From the NCBI GenBank assembly GCA_951812625.1, contig CATOSP010000002.1:1932788-1996787 (forward strand): a stretch of DNA of 64,000 nucleotides, read 5' to 3'. How positions within the stretch are numbered: the first letter of the stretch is position 1; each line of letters starts with the position of its first letter. The DNA comes from an uncultured Dehalococcoidia bacterium (GTDB lineage: Bacteria; Chloroflexota; Dehalococcoidia; Lucifugimonadales; UBA3495). The notes under the pieces were generated by a model. The model saw only the letters and a list, made by a program, of their open reading frames with translations, was not told the origin of the DNA and searched no databases. This document shows, one piece after another, positions 38,694 through 48,248 of the stretch. A program made the position numbers and the translations under genes.

Positions 38694-41600
38694 ATGCCCG
38701 CCTTCTATGAATCCGACGTCGAAGAAGCCGCGATGGAGTGGCTCTTGGACTTACGTTGGGAAACTGCTTACGGGCCGGACATTGCCCCCGGAACTCCCAA
38801 CGCGGAGCGAGACAGCTATGCCCGAGTGGTCCTCGAAGGGCGCCTGAGAGACGCCCTGGAGCGCCTCAACCCAGACCTAGACGACCAAGCCCTGGAGACT
38901 GCCTTCCGTCGAATCACCAACCCAGACGGGCCCACTCTGGAAGCCAGAAACCGGGCCTTCCACCTAGACCTCATCAACGGGGTCACCGTGGGCAAGCGTT
39001 TCCCTGACGGCACCGTAAGCGGAGTCCCCGCCAAAGTCCTGGACTTCGAGAACCCTCTGGAGAACGACTGGCTGGCCGTCAACCAGTTTAGCGCTCAGGA
39101 GACCCAGACTCCCCGGAGGCCGGACATCGTCCTTTTCCTCAACGGCCTCCCAGTGGGGAACATCGAGCTCAAGAACCCCGCCGACGAGAACACCGACATC
39201 TGGGATGCCTGGCAACAACTCCGCAACTATCAGGTGGACCTGCCCAGCATGTTTTCCATGAACGAGATACAGATCATCTCCGACGGCCTCCTGGGCCGCA
39301 TAGGGCCCCTCAACGCCGGGCAGGAATGGTTCAAGCCCTGGAGGACCATGGAGAGCGAGGAGGCAGGCACACCCCATGCCCCTGAACTTCAGGTTATGCT
39401 CGAAGGGACCTGCGCCCCAGCGCGGTTCCTCACCCTCATCAAAGACTTCATCGTTTTCGACAACGACGGCAGCGGGAAGCTGATCAAGAAGCTGGCCGGC
39501 TACCACCAGTTCCACGCCGTCCGGGCCGCGGTAGAGGAAACCCTCAGGGCCACCGCCCTCCAGAGAGAGGCAGCCGAAACCGAGCAACGCCCTGGGACCC
39601 GCCACGGCGGAGCGCCGGGTGACCGACGCATCGGGGTTGTCTGGCACAATCAAGGGTCAGGGAAAAGCCTGACCATGGCTTTCTTTACCGGCGCCATCGT
39701 GCGGGAACCCGACATGGAGAACCCCACAGTCGTGGTCCTGACCGACCGGAACGACCTGGACGGCCAACTCTTCGGGACCTTCTCCCGGTCCCAAGACCTC
39801 CTGAGGCAAACACCGACCCAGGCCGAAACCCGGGCCGACCTCCGCCAGAAGCTTTCCGTCAACACCGGAGGGGTGATCTTCACCACCATCCAGAAGTTCT
39901 TTCCCGATGAAAGGGGAGATACCCACCCGCTCCTGTCCGACCGCAGGAACATCGTCGTTATCGCCGACGAAGCTCACCGCAGCCAGTACGGGTTCATTCA
40001 AGGCTTCGCCGCCCACATCCGGGCCGCCCTGCCCAACGCATCATTCCTTGGATTCACCGGGACCCCCATCGAACTGGATGACGCCAACACCCGGGCCGTC
40101 TTCGGCGATTACATCAGCGTCTACGACATCCTGCGCTCGGAGGAAGACAAAGCCACCGTCCCCATCTACTACGAGAGCCGACTGGCCAGGCTCGTCCTGG
40201 ACGAGGCGGAGAAACCCAACATCGACCCCGACTTCGAGGAGGCGACTGAGGGAGAGGAGGTCGAACAGAAGGAGGCCCTGAAGACCAAGTGGGTCCAACT
40301 GGAGGCTGTCGTAGGCTCCGGCAACCGGATGCACCAGATCGCGCAGGACCTGGTGGACCACTTCGAGGCCCGCTTGGAAGAGATGGACGGCAAAGCCATG
40401 GTGGTCTGCATGAGCCGCCGCATCTGCGTAGATCTCTATCGGGAACTGGTCCGACTGCGCCCTCACTGGCACCACAACGACGACAACCATGGCCAGATCA
40501 AAGTGGTGATGACCGGCTCCGCAACCGACCCCCAGGAATGGCAGCAGCATATCAGGAACAAGAACCGGAGGGAGGCCCTGGCGAACAGGTTCCGGGATGT
40601 TGACGACCAGTTCAACATCGTCCTGGTCCGGGACATGTGGCTCACCGGATTCGATGCTCCCAGTCTCCACACCATGTACCTGGACAAACCCATGCAGGGA
40701 CATGGACTGTTTCAGGCCATAACCAGGGTGAACCGGGTCTTCAAGGACAAACCCGGTGGGTTGGTCGTGGACTACCTGGGGCTGGCCAACGACCTCCGGA
40801 AGGCGGTGGACACCTACACCCAGAGCGGTGGACGAGGCAGAGCCACCTTCAACCAGGCGGACGCCGTGGACGTGATGCTGGAGAAGTACGATGTATGCTG
40901 CGGCATGTTCCACGGGTTCGACTGGACTCCGTGGATCACCGGTACCGCCCAGGAGAAACTGACAACCATTCCGGCAGCCCAGGAACACATCCTGGCGCAG
41001 GAGAACGGGAAGGAGCGTTACCTCCAGGCCGTCATGGACCTCTCCCGGGCCTTCGCGCTGTCAGTGCCGAACGAGGAGGCCCTCCGGATACGGGAGGACG
41101 TGAGGTTCTTCCAGATGGTGCGGACCGCGCTCCTGAAGAAATCCGAAGTGGACCGGACCCCGAGCGGAGACCTGGACTCGGCCATCAGGCAGATTGTGTC
41201 CCGGGCCGTGGCATCAGAGGGGGTGGTGGACATTTTCGCCGAGGCCGGCCTCAGGAAGCCGGACATCTCTGTGCTGTCGGACGAGTTCTTGGACGAAGTG
41301 AAAGGCATGACCCGGCAGAATCTGGCGGTGGACCTCCTGCAGAAGCTGATCAAGGGCGAAATCTCGACCCGCCGACGCCAGAACATGATCCAAGCCCGAT
41401 CCTTTGCTGGGTTGTTGGAAGAGACCATCCGCCGGTACCAGAACCGGGCCATAGAGGCAGCCCAGGTCATCGAGGAACTCGTGGCGCTGGCCAGGGAGAT
41501 CAGGGAGGCCACCGCCAGGGGAGAAGAGCTGGGTCTAACGGAGGAGGAACTGGCCTTCTACGACGCCCTGGAGACCAACGACAGCGCGGTGAAGATCCTG

Positions 41601-41822
41601 GGAGACGAGACCCTTAGGTCCATTGCCCAGGAACTCGTGGAGACCATCAGGAACAACATCACAGTTGATTGGACTCTGCGGGAAAGCGTCAGGGCCAACA
41701 TGCGTATCAAGGTTCGCCAGGTCCTCAACAAGCACGGGTATCCGCCCGATAAACAGCCGAAGGCGATCCAGACTGTGATCCAGCAGGCGGAACTGCTCTC
41801 GGAGGAATGGGCACCAGTATGA
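38694..41822 (+). CDS. hsdR: Type I restriction-modification system, restriction/translocase subunit
   Basis: A 1,042-residue protein. The N-terminal nuclease domain has [20 protein letters not shown] (about residues 138-157; Asp and Glu-x-Lys of the PD-(D/E)XK site). The motor has Walker [15 protein letters not shown] (about 315), motif [14 protein letters not shown] (about 422), motif [11 protein letters not shown] (about 453) and motif [16 protein letters not shown]. The C-terminal helical part binds the HsdM/S core. It translocates DNA with ATP and cleaves at random distance from the site. ATG 38694. Its TGA overlaps the next ATG. Confidence 0.95.
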   Translation: MPAFYESDVEEAAMEWLLDLRWETAYGPDIAPGTPNAERDSYARVVLEGRLRDALERLNPDLDDQALETAFRRITNPDGPTLEARNRAFHLDLINGVTVGKRFPDGTVSGVPAKVLDFENPLENDWLAVNQFSAQETQTPRRPDIVLFLNGLPVGNIELKNPADENTDIWDAWQQLRNYQVDLPSMFSMNEIQIISDGLLGRIGPLNAGQEWFKPWRTMESEEAGTPHAPELQVMLEGTCAPARFLTLIKDFIVFDNDGSGKLIKKLAGYHQFHAVRAAVEETLRATALQREAAETEQRPGTRHGGAPGDRRIGVVWHNQGSGKSLTMAFFTGAIVREPDMENPTVVVLTDRNDLDGQLFGTFSRSQDLLRQTPTQAETRADLRQKLSVNTGGVIFTTIQKFFPDERGDTHPLLSDRRNIVVIADEAHRSQYGFIQGFAAHIRAALPNASFLGFTGTPIELDDANTRAVFGDYISVYDILRSEEDKATVPIYYESRLARLVLDEAEKPNIDPDFEEATEGEEVEQKEALKTKWVQLEAVVGSGNRMHQIAQDLVDHFEARLEEMDGKAMVVCMSRRICVDLYRELVRLRPHWHHNDDNHGQIKVVMTGSATDPQEWQQHIRNKNRREALANRFRDVDDQFNIVLVRDMWLTGFDAPSLHTMYLDKPMQGHGLFQAITRVNRVFKDKPGGLVVDYLGLANDLRKAVDTYTQSGGRGRATFNQADAVDVMLEKYDVCCGMFHGFDWTPWITGTAQEKLTTIPAAQEHILAQENGKERYLQAVMDLSRAFALSVPNEEALRIREDVRFFQMVRTALLKKSEVDRTPSGDLDSAIRQIVSRAVASEGVVDIFAEAGLRKPDISVLSDEFLDEVKGMTRQNLAVDLLQKLIKGEISTRRRQNMIQARSFAGLLEETIRRYQNRAIEAAQVIEELVALAREIREATARGEELGLTEEELAFYDALETNDSAVKILGDETLRSIAQELVETIRNNITVDWTLRESVRANMRIKVRQVLNKHGYPPDKQPKAIQTVIQQAELLSEEWAPV

Positions 41823-42046
41823 GACCAGCACAGAGAATGTTTGGCCGAATCACCGGGATAGACTATTCCGGTGCGGACACACCGATCAAGCGAACCAACA
41901 AGTTGCAGGTCTACAGCACCGAAGGTCACAACCTGCCAGAGAGGGTCTGCATCCATCCTCGGCAGGGTAACGCCAAGCGTCAGCACAGAGAAAGACAGAC
42001 TGATAGGAGTTTTGGTTTTCCCTGCCATATGGGAGAAGGCAGGTGA
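41819..42046 (+). CDS. Short fragment of a DUF429/RNase H-like protein
   Basis: A 75-residue frame whose ATG overlaps the hsdR stop (ATGA at 41819-41822). The start [20 protein letters not shown] followed by KLQVYST resembles the first two strands of the predicted nuclease group that opens with IGIDYSG. After about 50 residues the match stops and the sequence becomes Arg/Gln-rich, so this is probably a truncated or frameshifted remnant. Its TGA overlaps the GTG of the KwaA-like gene. Confidence 0.5.
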   Translation: MRPAQRMFGRITGIDYSGADTPIKRTNKLQVYSTEGHNLPERVCIHPRQGNAKRQHRERQTDRSFGFPCHMGEGR

Positions 42047-42699
42047 GGAATATGGAACGCCGGTCTACGGCAACCCAAACGGAGCAACAACGGGAAACTC
42101 TGGAGACCAAGCAAGGGCTCTGGCACGAACTTCGCAGAAGGCCCCCATACAGAGAGGAACTGGAGATATGGCGACTATGTATGGTCCTGTTGAGCTTTGC
42201 ACCACTCTTTGTACTCCTAGCCATCCGGGGCGACGAGTGCTTGCCAGATGTATGGACTTGGGGTATCTGCTCGGCGTTGATCCTTGTCCCCTTGGCTTTG
42301 TTGATTTTGCGCCTACGGGTGGTCTGGAACTCCAAGGCTATAGGACAACTACCCATCGGTTCCGCTGAGAATAGTAATTCCCACATCCTCGCCTACTTGT
42401 TCGCCACTCTGCTACCGTTCTATCGGACACCTCTCGATGGCGTAAGAGAACTGCTGGCACTGGGTGTAGCCTTGGTATTCATCGTCTGGTTGTTCTGGTA
42501 TATGGGCCTTCATTACATCAATGTACTCTTGGCGGTTTTCAATTACCGGATATTCACCGTGTACCCGCCTCAAAGTCAATCGTCGGTAGCACGGACTACT
42601 CCCTGTGTAGTGATCACCAAGCACCACTACTTGCGACCAGGGGCCGTACTGGAAACCCGGCAAATAAGCAACAGCTTATATTGGGACATTAGCCAATGA
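42043..42699 (+). CDS. KwaA-like membrane subunit of a Kiwa defence system
   Basis: A 218-residue membrane protein with about four spans: LCMVLLSFAPLFVLLAI (46-62), ICSALILVPLALLILRLRVV, ILAYLFATLLPFY and LALGVALVFIVWLFWYMGL. After the last span comes YINVLLAVFNYRIFTVYPPQ, a motif resembling the KwaA pattern in which Y-I-N-P is followed by G/N-Y-x-I-Y, and a soluble beta-rich tail. GTG 42043 overlaps the previous stop; ATG 42052 is the alternative. Its own TGA overlaps the ATG of the DUF4868 gene. In Kiwa the membrane protein is thought to sense phage injection and hold KwaB. Assignment depends strongly on the partner gene. Confidence 0.72.
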   Translation: MRNMERRSTATQTEQQRETLETKQGLWHELRRRPPYREELEIWRLCMVLLSFAPLFVLLAIRGDECLPDVWTWGICSALILVPLALLILRLRVVWNSKAIGQLPIGSAENSNSHILAYLFATLLPFYRTPLDGVRELLALGVALVFIVWLFWYMGLHYINVLLAVFNYRIFTVYPPQSQSSVARTTPCVVITKHHYLRPGAVLETRQISNSLYWDISQ

Positions 42700-43610
42700 A
42701 TTTCGACTTCGAGAATATAGAAGCTAGGAGTTTTGGCGTAGCAACGCGAGCGAGAGAGGAAGTAAACTTCTTCAACATACAAACAGATAATGATGTTTTG
42801 GAGGAGTTGGAGGAAATGGCGAAAACGACTCGGGAGCAAATGCTGGAAGTTGACGGTGTTCCCATCGCCTATGATCCTTCCGAAGCGTACCCCGCCAAGC
42901 AACACCTGACGATTGGTTTACAGGAGGAACCTGCAGGTTTATTTTGGGACCTGCATCAGGCAGTAGACCTTAACCCCGGCGGACGGGAGATTCTTGACAA
43001 TCCTCGGACGACCTTCTGTTACTTTGCCCGATTTATTGACGCCAATGACAGGCAATTGGTGGCTATGCGACGCTCTTCTACCTTCAAGGGTGCTGTAACC
43101 AGGCAAGCACGGGGTATCCCACACCGCCTGATGATCTGGCGCAATGGGTTGACGCTTATTGAGGGCAACGTATTTAGGCTGGACCCTCAGTTCGACCTTC
43201 TGATCGACAACCAAGAAATCCGCATTCTCCACGCCGCCGGGTTTGAGCAAATAGGTGGGTTACGGGCATTGGTCCAAGCCGCCGCTATCGAGAATGTCCA
43301 ATATATGCAGGGCCAACTTCCTTTTGTGGCGGGGGACTTTGACGACCCCGAGTGGCGAATCACCATTGGAATTGCGAGGAAATTAGCGGCCCTGCGGCAG
43401 GTGCGCCTAGAGGGACTAACAGCAGACTCTTTACGTCGACAGTGCGCGATAAAGAACGTGCCATTTAACGAAAGGCAGGATGGCACGCTGGAGTTTGAAC
43501 AAGCCGACATTGGAGACCTGTTGGACGTTCTAACCCGACATATATTTGTCGACGAGCTAATTCCCGGGGAACCAGAGGTCTACAGGGCCCCCAGCAGGCG
43601 ACCGAGATAG
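42696..43610 (+). CDS. KwaB-like DUF4868 protein of a Kiwa defence system
   Basis: A 304-residue soluble protein. The core FRLDPQFDLLIDNQEIRILH followed by AAGFEQIGGL matches the DUF4868 pattern (F-D-x-x-I then I-x-I-L then F-E-x-I), and the C-terminal ADIGDLLDVLTRHIFVDEL with YRAPSRRPR fits the family's end. DUF4868 is KwaB of Kiwa. ATG 42696 overlaps the KwaA-like stop (ATGA), so the two are coupled. The protein is thought to bind DNA and block phage replication and late transcription. The family call is by pattern memory, not alignment. Confidence 0.75.
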   Translation: MNFDFENIEARSFGVATRAREEVNFFNIQTDNDVLEELEEMAKTTREQMLEVDGVPIAYDPSEAYPAKQHLTIGLQEEPAGLFWDLHQAVDLNPGGREILDNPRTTFCYFARFIDANDRQLVAMRRSSTFKGAVTRQARGIPHRLMIWRNGLTLIEGNVFRLDPQFDLLIDNQEIRILHAAGFEQIGGLRALVQAAAIENVQYMQGQLPFVAGDFDDPEWRITIGIARKLAALRQVRLEGLTADSLRRQCAIKNVPFNERQDGTLEFEQADIGDLLDVLTRHIFVDELIPGEPEVYRAPSRRPR

Positions 43611-43755
43611 TGGGCATCCATTCTCGGATGGCAGGGGCCAGTGGTGTGGTGCCACTCCACCTTGGTGCATCGGAAAGAATCACCGAAAAGGGTCGTATGA
43701 CACGCGGGCTGAGACGTGACAGACTCACGGGAGCTTGATGTTGGGAGGAATCTAT

Positions 43756-44589
43756 ATGGTTGAAGAGCGCCCGTTGGCCACAGACCGATTTCGGGAATCC
43801 CAGAACCCGGATGAGTTCAGCGAACAGCCCGGCACCGACCTCGAGAGTCGGCTCCGAGACAATCCACGAAAGGCCAGTGCTTTGGACCACTCGATAAGGA
43901 TTGGTATTGCTGCTCTATCCGATATTGCGAAGGCTTTATCGGGCATCGCAGGGCAAGTGTTACCATTCTTGGGACTACTCTGCCCTGAGATTCTAGCTGA
44001 GGCTCTCAAGAGACGATACCAAGAAACTAGCAGACCGATTCAGTTCGCAGATGCCATTCAGCTTGCGTTGACTCTAATGGCACTTCGTGTCCCGTACTCC
44101 GGGCCAGAACCCAGACCGGACGGCATCATCGGCGCGATTCGGGATTATGAAATGATCGCGTCGTACGCCCTACGGCACAACCACATCCTAGAATTGATAA
44201 CGGCGTCGAGTTCAAACCCGGTCGCATTCTCGGCACTCCAAGAAGCCCTCCGCTGGCTTCGGGAAGACGGCAAAGATATTCCCGATGATTTAAGGGAATG
44301 GTCGTATGACGTTGCCCAGGGAACTCGACAATGTCCAAAGGTTGGACCAGGGCGAAGTCGATACGGGAACCAGGTTCGAGATGCTGCGATAGTCAATGCC
44401 ATCGAAACCCTAGTCGATTGTGGCCTCAAGCCCACTCGTAATCAGGCTTCTGACCCCAATTCGGCCTCTGACGCGGTTTCAATGGCTTTGAAACGTTTGG
44501 GGCTGAACCTGGAATCAGACGCCATCGCCAAGATTTGGGCCAAGCGTGATCAGATCCCCTGCTCAGAGTTCTCATCCCCGTGGCAATAA
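43756..44589 (+). CDS. Unknown mostly helical protein, 277 aa
   Basis: ATG 43756 is preceded by GGGAGGAATCTAT; an upstream TTG is disregarded. The N-terminus is charged (EERPLATDRFRESQNPDEF), the middle helical with IGIAALSDIAKALSGIAGQV and PFLGLLCPEILAEALKRRYQ, and the end SMALKRLGLNLESDAIAKIW. No known motif. It starts 145 bp after the KwaB-like gene on the same strand and is the last gene before a non-coding palindrome-rich stretch. It might be an accessory of the defence cluster. Confidence 0.6.
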   Translation: MVEERPLATDRFRESQNPDEFSEQPGTDLESRLRDNPRKASALDHSIRIGIAALSDIAKALSGIAGQVLPFLGLLCPEILAEALKRRYQETSRPIQFADAIQLALTLMALRVPYSGPEPRPDGIIGAIRDYEMIASYALRHNHILELITASSSNPVAFSALQEALRWLREDGKDIPDDLREWSYDVAQGTRQCPKVGPGRSRYGNQVRDAAIVNAIETLVDCGLKPTRNQASDPNSASDAVSMALKRLGLNLESDAIAKIWAKRDQIPCSEFSSPWQ

Positions 44590-44749
44590 CTGTTTCACAA
44601 ACCTCGAGGGAGTCTCCACATTGTCACTCTGCCCAATCAAACACTAGAGACATGCTGGTTGAGGATAGGAGTCGTGGACCTAGGCGGCCATCAGGATCAC
44701 TCCTGACCCGGTGACGGTGTGAGGTTCTCCCTCCCCCGCCGCGCCACTA

Positions 44750-44808
44750 CTCCCAGCTGACTGGAAGACCCGGAGGAACAGGCCCCGGGTCTTCCAGTCA
44801 GCTGGGAG
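44750..44808. repeat. 24-bp perfect inverted repeat (hairpin)
   Basis: The arms at 44750-44773 and 44785-44808 are exact reverse complements (CTCCCAGCTGACTGGAAGAC at the start of the left arm), separated by 11 bases. No T-run follows either side, so it is not a standard terminator. It lies in a 618-bp gene-free stretch (44590-45207) with two more palindromes. Confidence 0.8.
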
Positions 44809-44921
44809 CGGTCAATCCGGGTGACCATCGGCGGACTGTTACCGTGGGCCAGGGAACCCGCGAGCAATCCCAAACATGCAGGAGCGGTGGCGTCAGCCAG
44901 CCGGTCTTTCCAGCGATGATT

Positions 44922-45006
44922 GTGCATAATAGGATCCAGCAATTTCGGAATTATGCACAGCGCTGAGCCTGTGGGTAAAACCCTGGCACAATCCCATAAT
45001 TATGGG
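44922..45006. repeat. Two further palindromes
   Basis: TGTGCATAAT at about 44922-44931 pairs with ATTATGCACA at about 44951-44960, and CCCATAATTATGGG at about 44993-45006 is a perfect 14-bp palindrome. Both share the ATAAT core. They may be regulator or recombinase sites; none is identified. The rest of the gap holds no gene. Confidence 0.6.
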
Positions 45007-45207
45007 GTACGCATACGACCGCCCTCAGCCGTCATTACATCCTCTCCCTGACCTCTGATTTCCTCAGCCATCCGTGCTGACCGTTTCTCCGTGGTCTGTC
45101 ACGCTTCGGCGGTCCCAACGGTCTGACCCGTGGCCTCTCCTTCTTCCCGGCATCTACCACAACAGCAACATCCTTGTTCCGCGTAACATGATGAACGCTC
45201 CCCGCTG

Positions 45208-46119
45208 CTATCTTGGGACGGGGAGCGGCGCTTTTGGGGAGTCACGCCCCGATACTCGCGGCGTCGGCTCCGACTTCCTCACCACATCGGCCCATTCGGT
45301 GAATGGGGCATTGACCCTGGCAACTTCCGCCGGAGTCTTGCCGCCCAGACTCTCATGCTCACGGAACAGGTTGTAGGTCAGCGTCCAGCCGTCAAGGTAG
45401 CGTTGCCCGCTCGCAGCATTGTCCAGCCCGCGAAGCGTCTTGGTGCGCTGGCGGTACGTCCCCTGTAGCCGCTCCGACAGGTTGTTGTTGACCTCGGCGC
45501 GTATCCCGTCGCTCTGGACATGCTTGGTGTAGGGGAACACCAGGTTGATTGCGGCGGGGTAGGAACCCAGGCGGTCAGTCTTGATTACCTTGGGATGCTC
45601 GTATGCCGCTGCTGCCGCTTTCTCCATAACGGTTTCGGCGGCCCTGAGATTGCGGTGCTTGCTCAGGTGGGACGCCAGAATGTAACGAGTCTTGGCGTCC
45701 ATGACGTTCCAGTTCCAGTATTTCTCCCCGCCGACCGTCACCTGCATCTCATCGGCAACCCATTCGTCGCCAGTGTGAGCTTCGTACCGAGGGTCTTTCA
45801 GCGTGTCGGTTGCCCTATCGGTATAGTCCCTCACCCATTCGTAGAGCGTGGCCTTGCTCGGCTTGATGTCGAATGCCTTGTTCATTGCCTCGGCAATCTG
45901 CTGATAGGACATTCCCGAATAGAACATCCTGATTGCCATGCCCATCTGTTCCGCTGGCACTCGCCGCCCTTCGGCCATGCCGTTGGCGCGAAACCACTTG
46001 TCACATTCCTTGCAGGAATAGCGTTGGTGGCCCGACTGCTTCCCGGCCTTTACGACTTTGCCTGAACCACACGCCGGACATTGAACGCTATAGGTGGTTG
46101 TCTCCTGAAACTCAGCCAT
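45208..46119 (-). CDS. IS6-like DDE transposase with N-terminal zinc ribbon
   Basis: A 303-residue protein. The first 45 residues hold two Cys pairs (VQCPACGSGK and YSCKECDKWF). The DDE core has Asp in DEWVADEMQVTVGG, Asp in VIKTDRLGSYPAAI and Glu in NNLSERLQGTYRQRTKTLRG, the pattern of IS6-type and related archaeal elements. ATG 46119 is preceded by GGAGGCGGG. A hairpin GCTCCCCG...CGGGGAGC lies just beyond its 3' end (about 45196-45224). I cannot find terminal repeats with confidence. Confidence 0.82.
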   Translation of the reverse strand: MAEFQETTTYSVQCPACGSGKVVKAGKQSGHQRYSCKECDKWFRANGMAEGRRVPAEQMGMAIRMFYSGMSYQQIAEAMNKAFDIKPSKATLYEWVRDYTDRATDTLKDPRYEAHTGDEWVADEMQVTVGGEKYWNWNVMDAKTRYILASHLSKHRNLRAAETVMEKAAAAAYEHPKVIKTDRLGSYPAAINLVFPYTKHVQSDGIRAEVNNNLSERLQGTYRQRTKTLRGLDNAASGQRYLDGWTLTYNLFREHESLGGKTPAEVARVNAPFTEWADVVRKSEPTPRVSGRDSPKAPLPVPR

Positions 46120-46449
46120 TACCCGCCTCCCTGTTTGCCCTGCATGGTATCAGGGCACCAAAACCCGACCTGCTACAAGCAAACGGAACCGCCTGAAGCA
46201 CTCCCGAGCGTTGGAAGGTCACTGTGTCCGGAGTCTGCGGAAGATCAAACTTCATGCCACGTTATCAGTGTTGACCTATCAGGTGACAGCGCTGGCACGG
46301 TTGCGAGCCGAAGATGTGGATCGAATGCGAAGGATGACGGTAAAGATGGCGTAGGGCAATACGAGCAAGCCGCAGCTTGGGTGTCGGTGTATGGTCTGGT
46401 AATATAATGACATCCAAGAACACACGGAGGATTCCGGTTCTAAATAGAG

Positions 46450-46590
46450 AAGGCCAGTGGTGCAAACACTGGCCTTGAGATCAAGGGTTGCCGGGGCTGA
46501 CGCCTAACCTTCGAAGTTGAAAGCAAGGGAAGAGTAGCCTCTCAGGAGAGCTTGTGTCAAGGCTCCGGCGAGAACGCCGGAGCCTCTTTG
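46450..46590 (+). ncRNA. Candidate structured RNA, copy A, ending in a terminator
   Basis: A hairpin AAGGCCAGTG/CACTGGCCTT (46450-46476), then GCCGGGGCTGACGCC, then AGTAGCCTCTCA and GTGTCAAG, then a strong hairpin AGGCTCCGGCG/CGCCGGAGCCT (46560-46585). The same succession occurs at 47318-47449. No ORF explains the shared parts. Neighbouring sequence from 46120 to 46450 holds nothing else of note. Confidence 0.4.
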
Positions 46591-46759
46591 CGCTCTGATC
46601 CAGGAGGTTATTCGTGGCATAAGAACTCAGCAGTCGTCGAAGTTAAAGGCGCGGGACATCAGGATGGAGTTGGCAGAAGGCAGCAAAGTGGCGATGTACC
46701 GGGTTGAAGGGAGCATGTGATGAGGCTGATCAACCTGTATATGTCCGGGTAGATATGGC

Positions 46760-47057
46760 GTGTCTATGTCTCCTTTGGAGGGCGGAATTAGTTGCCTGAT
46801 TGGGGTGTTTATTCCGCTTGTCACTTTGGTGATTGCTCTCGCCTTTACTTCTTGGACTAAATGGTATTGGTTTTTTCAACGTCCGCCTCGGGAACGTATT
46901 TGGATTGCAGTTTACGTTTGGATAGGTTTGGTTCTATTGCATTTGTTAATGCGGAGAGTTTGTTGGTAGCCGCTATGAAGTAGAAGAAGCTGGAGATTTG
47001 AAATAGTGCGATGATTCCGAGGATGATGATGAGTAGTTGGAATTGGTCTTCTGGCAT
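46760..47057. other. AT-rich stretch with two overlapping small membrane ORFs on opposite strands
   Basis: Plus strand 46760-46969 encodes 69 residues with two hydrophobic spans (ISCLIGVFIPLVTLVIALAF; IWIAVYVWIGLVLLHLLM). Minus strand 46857-47057 encodes 66 residues beginning MPEDQFQLLIIILGIIALFQ, one span then a polar tail. They overlap, so at most one is likely real. The minus-strand frame looks more like a natural single-span protein. The base composition is lower in GC than its surroundings, which suggests foreign origin. Confidence 0.35.
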
Positions 47058-47317
47058 CGGACTGTTTCCCTAGTTGGGAGAGAAGGTTTTGATGATGGAG
47101 CTGGAGTTTGGCGTATCGCTGGTTAGTAGTGAGTCTGCTTGGATGATACTCTTACTCCAGCTACGAAAGCAACTTATGTCCTTACCTCTATACTTGGCGG
47201 CTTGATAGAAAGTATGCCGGTTTATAGGGAATATGATGTGAAATAAGGACCTGCGGAATTGTCAGGGCCTCTGATTTGTTATATTTTAGGGTTGTCGTCT
47301 GGGGAAGACATCCCGGA

Positions 47318-47449
47318 ACGACGAAGAAGCCAGCGCACTACTTCTGGCTTCAAGCGCCGGGGCAAGATGCCCTTCGCGTTACAACGAGCGAAGGATAGCC
47401 TCTCAAGGAATCCCGCGTCAAGCCCTGGAGCAAAATCCAGGGTCTTTTT
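47318..47449 (+). ncRNA. Candidate structured RNA, copy B, ending in a terminator
   Basis: GAAGCCAG/CTGGCTTC hairpin, then GCCGGGGCAAGATGCC, a hairpin CTTCGC/GCGAAG, ATAGCCTCTCA, GCGTCAAG and the terminator CCCTGGA/TCCAGGG followed by TCTTTTTG (47423-47449). The order of elements matches copy A at 46450-46590. It lies 94 bp upstream of the PRTase gene. The region 47058-47317 shows nothing further. Confidence 0.4.
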
Positions 47450-47542
47450 GTGTTCTGAATGTGTCCTCAAGAAAAGCGCAGCGGCTCGAAAACTGCTCCA
47501 AAAAGTGACGCTGCGTAGCTGACGGCGCACGCGTCGGAGGGT

Positions 47543-48241
47543 ATGATTCCCATGGTATCGCACATCAATCAGAGATGGACTCAGACGCCCTTGTCTGCTC
47601 GCTCCTGCATTGAAGGAGCGTTCGTATTGGGTTACAGATTAACCGGCAGAAACTACGACGGATTAAACAGGTGGAGTGAGCGCTTCAGCAGGTTCAAGTT
47701 TGGTCCCCGGCAGTCACAGGAGGCTGGAATTGCCGTTATCCAGGCTACTATAGGCTCGCTGATGAAGCAGTTACTGGCGGGGTCGAATGTACTGATGGAG
47801 GAAGTGACCTTTGTACCTGCGCTTGGTTCTGGCGAAACGACAGCGAACCCTAATGGCCGCATCGCGTCTTTGACTACCGCCGGTGCTAACGTGTTCGGTA
47901 ACCTCTATCGCCTGGACCTATTAACCAAGAAACCCCACGAAAGGCTGCATAGGCCGGGAAGGACAGCCGACCAAAGGGAGGAAATCATTCGGAACGCCGA
48001 ATACAGAGCTGGCTCGGTCACAGCCCGTGTCGTGTTCGTCTTTGACGATTTCATCACCCGTGGCGATACGCTGGGTGCGATAGCGAACGCGATCAAGCAC
48101 ACCAACCCAAATTTAAGGGTTTATGGTGTCGCGTTGGCTCAGAACCAGGGCGTTGAATACTTCGACACGGACCCGGACACGGTGAACGACCACCTGCTGC
48201 CGGAACTGGCAAATTTGTGGGACCAACACGAAAGGGGATAG
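47543..48241 (+). CDS. Phosphoribosyltransferase-fold protein of a PRTase-DprA-HAD operon
   Basis: A 232-residue protein. The PRPP-binding loop is VVFVFDDFITRGDTLGAIAN (about residues 162-181), the hydrophobic-D-D-x-x-T-R-G-D-T hallmark of type I PRTases. FVPALGSGETTANPNG upstream may be the PPi loop. GGAGG lies close before ATG 47543 (ATG 47552 is also possible). The next gene begins 7 bp after its stop. PRTases either build nucleotides from PRPP or degrade them; paired with a DprA/SLOG protein it probably belongs to a nucleotide-based conflict system, an inference from context. Confidence 0.8.
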   Translation: MIPMVSHINQRWTQTPLSARSCIEGAFVLGYRLTGRNYDGLNRWSERFSRFKFGPRQSQEAGIAVIQATIGSLMKQLLAGSNVLMEEVTFVPALGSGETTANPNGRIASLTTAGANVFGNLYRLDLLTKKPHERLHRPGRTADQREEIIRNAEYRAGSVTARVVFVFDDFITRGDTLGAIANAIKHTNPNLRVYGVALAQNQGVEYFDTDPDTVNDHLLPELANLWDQHERG

Positions 48242-48248
48242 GACAGTA

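Noticed and set aside
41871..42368. 165-residue plus-strand frame between hsdR and the KwaA-like gene
   Set aside because: It overlaps two better-supported frames that are linked by stop-start overlaps, and its composition is not protein-like.
46450..47449. Retron or CRISPR-related RNA
   Set aside because: No reverse transcriptase, cas gene or direct-repeat array is present anywhere in the window.
47259..47522. 87-residue plus-strand frame over structured RNA copy B
   Set aside because: It runs through hairpins and a terminator and has no ribosome site; the RNA explanation fits better.
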